DNA from: Odobenus rosmarus divergens
Taxonomy: Eukaryota; Chordata; Mammalia; Carnivora; Odobenidae
Length of the DNA: 64,000 nt
Reading direction: 5' to 3'
NCBI RefSeq assembly: GCF_000321225.1
Contig: NW_004451406.1
Coordinates: 519,410 to 583,409 of the forward strand
The position numbers were made by a program, and so were the translations under genes. The notes beneath the pieces were generated by a model. The model saw only the letters and a program-made list of their open reading frames with translations. It ran no database searches and had not been told where the DNA came from. Shown here piece by piece: positions 33,530-43,400 of this stretch (its first letter is position 1; every line of letters starts with the position of its first letter).

Positions 33530-33555
33530 GCGCTCGCTTCGGCAGCACATATACT
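33530..33555 (+). pseudogene. U6 snRNA 5'-end micro-insertion (tailless), copy 2
   Basis: These 26 bases match nt 1-26 of mammalian U6 snRNA with one change (second base T to C: GCGCTCGCTTCGGCAGCACA, then TATACT). If the first two bases of the right repeat are included, the match extends to nt 28. There is no poly(A) and nothing of the other ~80 nt of U6. Perfect 15-bp repeats abut it. It stops at the same part of U6 as the copy at 18,819, but the target repeats differ, so the two are separate events. It is not a functional snRNA gene. Confidence 0.95.
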
Positions 33556-33570
33556 AAGCTTTCCTGTTTA
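33556..33570 (+). repeat. Target-site duplication, right copy
   Basis: AAGCTTTCCTGTTTA, exact match to 33,515-33,529. It starts with AA, which can pair with the A-run of U6 at nt 27-30. Confidence 0.95.
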
Positions 33571-33988
33571 TAACCATCACATACACATGGAATAATATAA
33601 CAATTAGTTTTTTTTTTAATTTAGGTATTCTAGAGATGTGTGATGATACCTCATTGAGGTTATACTTTATATTTTCATATGGCTGAGATCTAGAGACATT
33701 TCATAATTGTCTTGGCCATTTGAATATCTTCTTTTGTGAAGCACTTTGTTAACTATATGTATGTCTTACTCATTTGTAATGGCAGCTTTTTTTCTTTTTA
33801 TTGTTCTGTAGGTATTTCTGTATATTCTGCATACAAGCTTTTTGTCAATCATTTGATTGCAGATATCTTCTCTAATCTGTGGCTTGCCTTTTAACTCTTA
33901 ATGGTATCTTTGAAGAAATAAAGTTCTTAAATTTAATTAGGCCCATGTCCCAAGTATTTAGAATCCTTGGTTTCAAAGCTTTTACTAC

Positions 33989-36480
33989 AGACCCAGACCA
34001 GCAAGGAAATTGAAACAGTAATCAAAAATCTCCCAAAAAACAAGAGCCCAGGGCCCGATGGCTTCCCAGGGAAATTCTACCAAACATTTAAAGAAGAATT
34101 AATACCTATTCTTCTGAAGTAGTTTCAAAAAATCAAAATGGAGAGAAAACTTCCAAACTCTTTCTATGAGGCCAGCATTACCTTGGTCCCAAAACCAGAC
34201 AAAGACATCATCAAAAAGGAGAATTACAGACCAATATCCCTGATGAACATGGATACAAAAATTCTCACCAAAATACTAGCCAATAGGATCCAACAGTACA
34301 TTAAAAGGATTATTCACCATGACCAGATGGGATTCATTCCTGGGTTGCAAGGTTGCTTCAACATCCACAAATCAATCAATGTGATATACTACATAAATAA
34401 AGGACAAGAACCATATGATCTCAATAGACTCAAAAATAGCATTTGACAAAGTACAGCATCTTTTCTTGATTAAAACCCTTCACACTGTAGGGATAGAGGG
34501 TACAAACCTCAATATCATAAAAGCCATTTATGAGAACCGCACAGCGAATTACATTCTCAGTGGGGAAAAACTGAGAGCTTTTCCCCTAAGGTCAGGAACA
34601 TGGCAAGGATGTCCACTATCACAACTGCATAGTACTAAAAGTCCTAGCCTCAGCAATCAGTTGACAAAACGAAATAAAAGGCAGCCAAATTGGCAAAGAA
34701 GAAGTCAAATTCTCACTCTTTCCAGGTGACATGATGCTCTGTGTGGAAAACCCAAAAGACTCCACCCCAAAATTGCTAGAACTCATACAGGAATTCAGTA
34801 GAGTGGCAGGATATAAAATCAATGCACAGAAATCAGTTGCATTTCTATACACCAACAATGAGACAGAAGAAAGAGAAATTAAGGAGTCGATCCCATTTAC
34901 AATTGTACCCCAAACCATAAGATACCTAGGAATAAACCTAACCAAAGAGGCAAAGGATCTGTACTCAGAAAACTATAGAATACTCATGAAAGAAATTGAG
35001 GAAGACACAAAGAAATGGAAAAACATTCCATGCTCATGGATTGGAAGAACAAATATTGTGAAAATGTCTATGCTATCTAGAGCAATCTACACAGTCAGTG
35101 CAATCCCTATCAAAATACCATCATCTTTTTTTCACAGAACTGGAACAAATAATCCTAAAATTTGTATGGAATTAGAAAAGACCCTGAATAGCCAAAGGAA
35201 TGTTGAAAAAGAAAACCAAAGCTGGCGGCATCACAATTCTGGACCTCAAGCTCTATTACAAAGCTGTAATAATCAAGACAGTATGGTACTGGCACAAAAA
35301 ACAGACACAAAGATCAGTGAAACAGAATAGAGAACCCAGATATGGACCCTCAATCCCATGGTCAACTAATCTTTAATGAAGCAGGAAAGAATTTCCAATG
35401 GAAAAAAAGACAGTCTCTTCAACAAACAGTGTTGGGAAAATTGGACAGCCACATGCAGAGGAATGAAATTGGACCATTCTCTTACACCATACACAAAAAT
35501 AGACTCAAAATGGGTGAAAGATCTCAATGTGAGACAGGAATCCATCAAAATCCTAGAGGAGAACACAGGAAGCAGCCTCTGTGACCTCAGCCGTAGGAAC
35601 TTCTTGCTAGACACATCACCAAAGGCAAGGGAAACAAAGGCAAAAATGAACTATTGGGACTTCATCAAGATAAAAAGCTTCTGCACAGCAAAGGAAATAG
35701 TCAATAAAACTAAATGGCAACCTACAGAATGAGAGAAGATATTTGCAAATGACATATCAGATAAAGGGCTGGTATCCAAGATCTATAAAGAACTTATCAG
35801 GGCGCCTGGGTGGCTCAGTCATTGGGCATCGCCTTTGGCTCGGGTCATGATCCCAGGGTCCTGGGATCAAGCCCTGTGTCAGGCTCTCTGCTCAGTGGGA
35901 AGCCTGCTTCTCCCTCTTCCACTTCCCGTGCTTGTGTTCCCTCTCTCACTGTCTCTCTCCCTCTGTCAAAATAAATAAATATAATCTTAAAAAAAAAAAA
36001 CTTATCAAACTCAACCCCCAAAGAACAAATAATCCAATCAAGAAATGGGCAGAAGACATAAACAGGCATTTCTGCGAAGAAGACATCTAAATGGCCAACA
36101 GACAAATGAAAAAGTACTCAACATCACTCGGCATCAGGGAAATACAAATCAAAACCACAGTGAGGTACCACCTCATACCAGTCACAGTGGCTAAAATTAA
36201 GTCAGGAAACGATAGATGTTGGCGAGGATGCACAGAAGAGGGAGCCCTCCTACACTGTTGGTGGGAAGGCAAGCTGGTGCAGCCACTCTGGAAAACAGTA
36301 TGGAGGTTCCTCATTAAAAATAGAGCTACCCTACAACTCAGCAATTGCTCTACTGGGTATTTACCCCAAAGATATAAATGTAGTGATCCAAAGGGTCATG
36401 TGCACCCCAATGTGTATAGAAGCAATGTCCACAATAACCAAACTATGGAAAGAGCCCAGATGTCCATTGACAGATGAATG
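33989..36480 (+). pseudogene. L1 ORF2 remnant (RT and C-terminal region), dead
   Basis: Palm-region motifs are clear: 'S-P-G-P-D-G-F' near 34,045-34,065, 'L-V-P-K-P-D-K-D' at about 34,180-34,205, and 'N-Y-R-P-I-S-L-M-N' at about 34,222-34,250. The catalytic F-A-D-D of L1 is F-P-G-D at 34,719-34,730, so one of the two catalytic Asp residues is lost. A stop at 34,120-34,122 and two frame changes (frame 1 to 2 near 34,420, then to 3 near 34,640-34,720) also break it. The longest piece is 34,731-35,330. The C-terminal zinc-like 'C-T-x-E-x-x-x-L-L-H-C-W-W' is seen at about 36,229-36,270. A SINE splits the frame at 35,800-35,998. The endonuclease domain is absent because of 5' truncation. Confidence 0.93.
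35800..35998 (+). mobile_element. Can-SINE inserted in the L1
   Basis: Head GGGCGCCTGGGTGGCTCAG, a body slightly shortened at the A-box side, and an AAATAAATATAATCTT tail. The target duplication AACTTATCA (35,791-35,799 and 35,999-36,007) is exact. It interrupts the L1 ORF2, so it is younger than that L1. Confidence 0.95.
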
Positions 36481-36739
36481 AATAAATAATGGAATATTAC
36501 ACAGCCATCAAAAAAATGAAACCTTGCCATTTGCAACAATGTGGATGGAACTAGAGGGAATTATGCTAAGTGAAATAAGTCAATCAGAGGAAGATAATTA
36601 TCATATGATCTCACTGATATATGGAATTTAAGAAACAAAACAGGATCATAGGGGAAGAGAGGAATAAATGAAACAAGACAAAACCAGAGAGGGAGACAAA
36701 CCATAAGAGACTCTTAATCATAGGAAACAAACGGAGGGT

Positions 36740-36772
36740 TACTGGAGGGGAGAGGGGTGGAGGGATGGGGTA
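36740..36772 (+). other. G-quadruplex-prone block of L1 3' UTR
   Basis: GGAGGGGAGAGGGGTGGAGG and the next bases give GGGG, GGGG, GGG and GGGG runs with short loops. This is the same UTR position as the block near 22.2 kb. Confidence 0.65.
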
Positions 36773-37037
36773 ACTGGGTGATGGACACTGGGAAGGGTCT
36801 GTGTTGTAATGAGCACTTGGGTGTTATATAAGACTGATAAATCACAGACCTGTATCCCTGAAACAAATAATACATTATATGTTAATTAATTGAATTTAAA
36901 TTTAAAAAAAAACTTTTACTACTTAGTGATTATAAAGATATTTGCTTATGTTATCTTCCATAATCTTTACTCTTTTATCTGTCACATATAAATCCATACC
37001 TGGAATTGGTATATTTGTGGATTTTGGAAGGAGAGGC

Positions 37038-37452
37038 TCAAGATTAATTTTTTTAAATTTTTATTGTTATGTTAATCACCATACATTACATCATTAGTTT
37101 TTGATGTAGTGTTCCATGATTCATTGTTTGTGCATAACACCCCGTGCTCCATGCAGAACGTCCCCTCTTTAATACCCATCACCAGGCTAACCCATCCTCC
37201 CACCCCCCTCCCCTCTAGAACCCTCAGTTTGTTTCTCAGAGTCCATAGTCTCTCATGGTTCGTCTCCCCCTCCGATTCCCCCCCTTCATTCTTCCCCTCC
37301 TGCTATCTTCTTCTTTTTTTTTTCTTAACATATAATGTATTATTTATTTCAGAGGTACAGATCTGTGATTCAACAGTCTTGCCCAATTCACAGAGCTCAC
37401 CATAGCACATACCCTCCCCAATGTCTATCACCCAGCCACCCCATCAAGATTA
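37038..37452 (-). mobile_element. Carnivore L1 3' end, antisense, with target duplication
   Basis: The element is 37,047-37,443. The A-tail complement is at the left; then 'gttaatcaccatacattacatc', 'gtagtgttccatgattcattg', a C-rich block (CCCATCCTCCCACCCCCCTC), and a second UTR block ending 'gtctatcacccagccacccc'. The flanks TCAAGATTA (37,038-37,046 and 37,444-37,452) are exact. It is a different L1 subfamily from the 33,989 copy. It carries no ORF2 remnant; the 98-codon plus-strand open frame (37,109-37,405) is antisense noise. Confidence 0.9.
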
Positions 37453-37745
37453 TTTTTTTAATGGCTATTTAAGTTAGTTTAATTTATTGAAATGACTGTC
37501 ATTCTCTGTCTGCTCTACAGGACCAACTTTAGCAGAAATCTTTTGTACTTCATGTACATGTAGGTGTGTTTCTGAACTCCGTGTTGCTTATAACTGTTTT
37601 TACAGCCCTGTGACTTTACTAAAATGACATTACTAAAATTCTGTAAGACATTTTGATATCTGGAAAAGTTTTCTAGTTTTGTTCTTTTTCTTCAATATCT
37701 TACTGTGTAGTGTTGACCCATTTCATCTGCATATAAATTTTAGAT

Positions 37746-37814
37746 TTGGCTTGTCAATTTCTTTAAAAAAAAACCTCCAACTTTTCAATTTCTTTTATAA
37801 AATCTAAAATTGAG
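37746..37814 (+). repeat. Copy 1 of a 70-bp local duplication
   Basis: The segment from TTGGCTTGTCAATTTC to AATCTAAAATTGAG lies inside the antisense ancient L1. A nearly identical segment occurs at 39,974-40,044, differing by two extra A in a poly(A) run and one base. Confidence 0.95.
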
Positions 37815-38060
37815 GTTGAGATTATATTAATCTATAAATCAGTTTGAAAGGAATTGATATCTTTACACAACTGAGTCTTCAATGCATAAACATGAGCTAT
37901 TTAGACCTTAAGTTTTGCTCAGTAACATTATACAGTTTATCTAAGTAGAGATGTACACGATTTTCACTTTCCTTTCTACAAAATGTATAGGTTTTCAATA
38001 GTATATTTTTATTTGAAATAAATTTTATTCCCTAATTTCTTGTTGCTATCAAATGGAAGT

Positions 38061-39973
38061 ACACAAATTTTTTTTTTTATAGTTTATTATCTGTATTGAC
38101 ATAAGGCTCTGGAGGCTAAGGTTTTTATGAACTGACAGTAATATATGTCTGTGGGAAGGAAAAGTGTCTTGGAGGAGACAGATTCCATCCAGAGAGAAAT
38201 GAGACACTTATTTCATCATTTTCTTCTCTGATAGGTCTTTCAGTTGACCCTTTCTCCAGAAGTCATTTTATTACATCGTTGTAGACATTAAGAAAAATTC
38301 TGAGTTTGGTCCATATAGCAGACTCTCTTATAGACACCGGCAGCACAGAAAGCTGTTACTATATGTCATGCTGCCACTGATTTCTGAATTACTAGTGCTT
38401 TTTTTCATTGACACACAATAGAGATTCAATGTCTATGCAAACTGTGAAACAGTTTAGGTTGCAGTGGAATAATATTTACTAATGAAGATTCCTGACAAGG
38501 AAGACTCCTTGATGTGGAATTCAAAGATGCCTGCAGAAGATTGCTCCGTTCTGTGAGATGCATACTTAAAAACACAAATTGTGCTATTGTGTTTTGGCTA
38601 TGCATGGCATTATTTCATGCAGACTTAAGAGTGGCAAATAAAATTTATAAAATGATACAGAAAATGAGAGAAAAATCTAATTTCTATGGGCAGCAAAAAC
38701 AGATCATTCTATGCAGTCACTGCTCTTGGTTATTATAATAGCCTGAGAAGACCCCTGCCACTCTAGCAATAAATGAGCAGGCAGCTATTCAAAATTTAGT
38801 GTGAATCCCCTCCAAGATGAAACAGTCTAATTCAGTCTCTGGTGGTCTCTCCTGAAGAGGAGCGAGCCAGATGATTACAAAGGAAACCAAAAGGGAAAAC
38901 CAAAGAACCACGGAAGAATTAAAATATTTTGGAGAAACACATGGAAAAACAGTGCACTATTCCTTGCTTTGAAGAAATAAAGTAATATAAAAAAATACCC
39001 TTTTATAGGTACACAGATACAGTTTCAACAAACTGTGTCAGTTGCTTTCAATCTCTAATACTTGTTTATAGTGTGTACATATTTGCTGATTCTAAATCAC
39101 AAAATATACGTGTTATGTTTGGATAGAGAGAGACATTTGGTACTTTACAGAAGAAAGATGAAAAGTTAGAGTGAAGCAGAAACAATAGGATTTTGTTAAT
39201 TTAGTTTCATCACTGTGTACTTAGCATGTGTCTAGCTCTTGGGTAGGTCAGGTCCTCACTTAATGTCTACACAAATCCTTTGAGTTGTGCATTTTCACTC
39301 CCATTCTACATATGAGCATACTGCTACTCAGTGATATTAAATGATAGGTAAAGGGTCATGTACATTAGGTGATGAAAGTCAAATTCTGAATTTGAACAGT
39401 TGAACATTTCTGAATTCATATATTCTTTTTCCATAATACAGAAAAATGTTGTATTGTTCTCCTTCCCTCAAAAGGTAAATGTTAGTATATAAACACAGAC
39501 CCGATAATACAAATGCTTTTATAAACCTAGAACAGGATTTTGAGGAGGAAAAGTCTTTTGACATGACTAATATTATTAATAGGAAAGTCCTAATCCATTT
39601 AGTTCTTTTATTCAGTGTAAATGAAGGGTTACATGTGTTGTAAAATGCAATAAATCAGGAATGAAATGTGTCCCCAAGTCACTTCTGGAATTACACTGGC
39701 AGTAGGATAAAATATTTCATAAATGAAAAGAGATGCAGTTTTCAGGATATGCTTTATAGTAATAATTCTTAGGTTGATACACAAAAACATGTGGCATTTC
39801 CCTTTGTCCTGTTTTCCTACAACTCCTGTGCCCTCCTGTCAAACCATTTTATTACTCACCTTTGCAGATCATGTCACAAATGATGTAAACAAATGTCCAT
39901 GACATATTATAGGATGAGCGTTGAATATTGAAACAAATTTTCCTACACTATCATTGTTTCCATATCAGACAAA
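38061..39973. other. No gene seen
   Basis: I recognise no gene, RNA or clear repeat. The 74-codon open frame at 38,514-38,738 has no motif I know and no splice-site or homology support. Confidence 0.45.
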
Positions 39974-40044
39974 TTGGCTTGTCAATTTCTTTAAAAAAAA
40001 AAACCTCCAACTTTTCAATTTCTTTTATAAAATCTAAATTTGAG
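39974..40044 (+). repeat. Copy 2 of a 70-bp local duplication
   Basis: Same segment as 37,746-37,814. The flanking DNA is not L1-like, so this seems to be the copied, inserted version. No clear flanking direct repeat. Confidence 0.95.
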
Positions 40045-40193
40045 CACTGTTAAACCTAAATAAAGTAGTCACCATTAGAGAATTTGATTATGAATAGGAT
40101 TTTATTCCTTAATTTTAAAACCCCTCACTTAATCACTCTGGTATATAGTCCTAATCTCTTACTGCTTAAGGAAGTAGTATAAAGTGCCAGTGT

Positions 40194-40403
40194 AGGGGCG
40201 CCTGGGTGGCTCAGTCCTTAAGCGTCTGCCTTTGGCTCAGGTCATGATCCCAGGGTCCTGGGATCGAGCCCTGCATCAGGCTCCCTGCTCTATGGGAAGC
40301 CTGCTTCTCGCTCTCCCACTCCCCCTGCTTGTATTCCCTCTCTCGCTGTGTCTTTCTCTGTCAAATAAATAAATAAAATCTTACAAAAAATAAAAATAAA
40401 TAA
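40194..40403 (+). mobile_element. Can-SINE (SINEC)
   Basis: Full-length: GGGGCGCCTGGGTGGCTCAG head (possibly preceded by one A), 'cccactccccctgcttg' body subtype, AAATAAATAAATAAAATCTT and an A-rich tail. The flanks ATAAAGTGCCAGTGT (40,179-40,193) and ATAAACTGCCAGTGT (40,404-40,418) differ at one base. Confidence 0.96.
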
Positions 40404-40418
40404 ATAAACTGCCAGTGT

Positions 40419-42305
40419 GGTTCCTTTAAGATTAATCTGTTAGGAATCTCACTGCCTTACTATTTTTTTCTGTAATATCTAAAAGAGAAGAGGGAGAATT
40501 TAAACAGAGTTTGATCACCAGTGATTATTTGTTAACCCCTCTGTATTTTTCCCCCTTTGATATTTTAAAAGACTATGATCCATTATAAGGAATAATATGA
40601 AAAAAATAATTATTGGAACATTCTTAATGTCCCGGATGTAATCAGTGAATTGACAACTGGCCTCAACAGCCAGAGCAATATTTCTCTTCTTTTTTTTTTT
40701 TTTAGGTCTTCTAATCTCCTCTCTTCTGAAACATCAGCAAAAATTATGAGTTTTAGCCCTTATAATTTCCTGGATGTCTAATGGGTTACTTAAAATCTGA
40801 GCTTCAGTTCTGTGATGTTAGTGTAAACATTTAATAATCTTAGAAATAAATACAGAAGGAAAATGTTTTAAGTATGACAACAACAACAACAAGAACAATG
40901 TTCAGGATCTGCTGTATACCAGTAGTCTAGGTTCTTCAGCTATCACTAAATGATAAAACAATGACAGTGTTTTTCTCTCCCAATAGAACTGGACAGTACA
41001 AATCCCCCATAATAGGGTTCTAAGACCTGGAAGTTCAGCATCTTCAGAGCATGTCTGGGTTGATTAAATGTTATATTACATTGAAGACCATGAATTTAAA
41101 AGGAAGGACTACAGAGAAAGTGTAAGATAATCTGGTTGGAAGACCAGATTTTTGTAATGGTAAGTCCTTTCTGAAAATAGCAAAATAGCAGAGACTCACA
41201 AATTAATAGTAGCAATGTTTTTTAGTGCCCCTTATGAACATATACATGCACATAATTAGTTTTGCATATGACCCACTATTTGGACTGTATTGATCTAATC
41301 CAGTCCATTTTCCTTTACGAAAAATGAAAGTGAAATTCAGAGTGCCAGTTGTATAGCTAGTCAGTGGTAGCATTTGAGCTAGAATATTTATTTTTCAAAT
41401 CTTATTCTTATGTTATTTCATCTGTTTATTTTGTAAATTGGATATGATACAACATGAAAAATGTTAACATGTTATAAATTTAAAGCAATATAATAGTTAG
41501 CTATAGTCTTTTATGTATTAACATATTTAAGGATAAAGATGGGAATAAAGTAAGACTACTTTTATAATAATTCATGGTAAATATGATGGTATCTTAAAAT
41601 AGGGTTGTGGCAGTGGGGAACAATTCTTAGGTTTAACAGTGCTCACTATATTGGATATGGACAGCAGTTATGGGGGTAAAGAGACTATATGGGTATTCAG
41701 GTTTCCAACTTGGGCAATTGGGAAGATGCTAGCATGATTATTATAGATTTAGAATACAGGAGGAAGTTTGGTAAGAAATGATTCATTTTGTATTTGCATT
41801 TGAAATATATATGTGTAATATACATATATATAGAAATTAACCAAGTACATTTGGAAATCTGGGTCTGAAGCTCAGTGAGAGAGATGTGGGCCTGAGATTT
41901 AAATTCAGATTTAATTGGTATATGGATTATAAGTCAACCCAGAGATGGAGAGGATGAGATGATGACCATCTGAGACATATCCATTATGAAGTTGAGTGAG
42001 AAGTAGACATAAACAAAAAGGATCACAAGATTTAAAGGTCAAAAACAAGCAAAGAAATGAAAATGAAAAAAATTTCTCAAAACAAGATTGCATTCAGCCG
42101 TTTGAAAAGTGTCCATTGGCTTAATCACAAAGATGTATCAGTAAATTTCATGAGAACATTTTCTGTGACGTGGTTAAGTAGAAGCCAGGGTGAGGAAGGC
42201 TGAGGTGCTGGTATGAGGTAAAGAAGTAGAGAACGGAGAAACTTGTTCAAGGAATGTGGGCCTGAAGATGAACAGAGAAAGAAGGTGATGGCTGACTGGT
42301 AATGC
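40419..42305. other. No gene seen
   Basis: AT-rich, no recognised gene or repeat. Short (CAA)n at about 40,880-40,895. Confidence 0.4.
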
Positions 42306-42309
42306 AGAA

Positions 42310-42745
42310 TTGAGTGTGGCACCCATGAGAATGCAAGTCTTAACACCTCCTACTACCTGGATCATAACTGACAAAAAGCCCCAGCTACTGTGCTTTCAAA
42401 TCCATTACAGCATTTACATCAAGGCCATACTTCCTAAAAGCTTCATCTCACCAACACGAGTGTCTCAGAAATACTAAACTAGACCATTTTTGGGAGACGG
42501 GGCAAACTTGGGCTTAAGGACCCCTTGATGACTTTGTTGAACACTTCTTAAAAAATAAAACTCCCACCCTACCTTCTCTCCATCTCTTCTTCACTAAAGA
42601 TCATATTGCAGCACTGTCTGACCGGTTCTCTCAGCCTTCACCGGCTCTTTTCCTATTTCCTTTCACATAGGCCTTTCCCCAAATAAAATCTTCACATGCC
42701 TACTCCTTTGTGTCTGCAACTCAGAGGACCTGACAAACATATCAG
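42310..42745 (+). mobile_element. Possible LTR-type repeat
   Basis: The right part resembles an LTR 3' end: a CT-rich stretch with CCGGTTCTCTCAGCC, then CCCCAAATAAAATCTTCACA (a poly(A) signal in a C-rich setting), then 'gtgtctgcaactcagaggacc'. Limits and family are not established. Confidence 0.35.
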
Positions 42746-43033
42746 GCAAAGGGTTGCGGGGGCACTAATTTTCAAATTCATTTGTAGGTAGAGAGACTGT
42801 TTAGGGGGAAATATTAGAACATAAGGAATCTGTATTACCAACCAGAGTTCCAGAAGGCAAAGTTGCTAGTTTTGAGAAGGTAAGGAGCTAGGAAACATGA
42901 GGAGATTATGTTTGGAAGAAGAGGCATTGCAGTCCACATGGTGAGAAACTTCTGAGGAAGAATAAGCAGGGGGCTTTACTTACTAGGCTGTGATGAAGGA
43001 GATGAAGCTCATAGGGTTTATGTTTTCATTAGA

Positions 43034-43078
<45 letters not shown>

Positions 43079-43079
43079 G
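43034..43079. repeat. (ATT)n microsatellite
   Basis: About fifteen pure ATT units. It lies at the 3' (A-tail) side of an antisense L1 fragment, which is the usual birthplace of such repeats. It is likely polymorphic. Confidence 0.95.
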
Positions 43080-43400
43080 GTAGGAACACTTGACATGAGA
43101 TCTGCCCTCTTAACAAATTTTTAATTGCACAATACAATTATTTTAACTGTAGGTACAATGTTGTACAGCAGATCTCTAGAATTTATTCATCTTGTGTATT
43201 TGAGACTATATAGTTGAACAGAAACTTCCTATTTTTCTCCCAGCCTCAAGGAACCACCATTCTACTCTCTATTCCTGTAAGCTTGACTATTTTAGATACC
43301 TAATAAAATGGGAATCTTGCAGTATTTATTCTTCTATGCCTGGCTCATTTCACTTAGCATAATGTCATCTGAGTCCATCCATACTGTCACAGATAGCATT
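43080..43400 (-). mobile_element. L1 3' UTR, antisense
   Basis: The plus strand shows 'aacacttgacatgagatctgccctctta', 'caattattttaactgtag', 'gtacagcagatctctagaatttattcatcttg' and 'ggctcatttcacttagcataatgtc'. These are standard antisense L1 UTR phrases (each longer one is partial here). A sister copy with the same phrases is at 63.3-63.6 kb. Confidence 0.8.

Larger units (their letters stand above)
33290..33978 (-). mobile_element. Ancient L1 3' part, antisense (left piece of a split element)
   Basis: The plus strand shows 'aattaaagtataacatacgcacagaaaactgca' (shortened: AAAGTATAACATACGCACAG), 'caatgatttttacaaagtgaac', 'ttggccatttgaatatcttctttt', 'tctgtggcttgcc' and 'aatggtatctttgaag'. These are antisense L1M-type 3' phrases. 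The same element resumes at 36,923 after a younger L1. A U6 fragment sits inside it. Confidence 0.75.
33979..36922 (+). mobile_element. 5'-truncated carnivore L1 with target duplication
   Basis: The L1 proper is 33,989-36,912: the ORF2 reverse transcriptase to C-terminus, then a 3' UTR with a G-rich block and ATTGAATTTAAATTTAAAAA at the end. The 10-bp flanks CTTTTACTAC (33,979-33,988 and 36,913-36,922) are exact. It lies in the opposite orientation to the ancient L1 it interrupts. A Can-SINE later inserted within it at 35,800. Confidence 0.92.
36923..38060 (-). mobile_element. Ancient L1, antisense (right piece of a split element)
   Basis: The antisense L1 text resumes after the younger L1 ('tgtcacatataaatccatacctggaattgg', shortened: AATCCATACCTGGAATTGG). 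It continues past a second inserted fragment (37,047-37,443) with 'ttttcttcaatatctta', 'catataaattttagatttgg', 'ttaatctataaatcagttt', 'gatatctttacacaactgagtcttc'. Together with 33,290-33,978 it is one old L1 opened by two insertions. Confidence 0.75.

Noticed and set aside
34731..35330. 199-codon open frame as a host gene
   Set aside because: It is the L1 ORF2 segment after the (mutated) reverse transcriptase active site.
38514..38738. 74-codon frame with Cys/Arg-rich start as a possible exon
   Set aside because: No recognised domain, no convincing splice sites, and no way to test conservation here.
43034..43079. CRISPR-like or satellite array
   Set aside because: It is a simple (ATT)n microsatellite at an L1 tail; no spacers and no longer unit.
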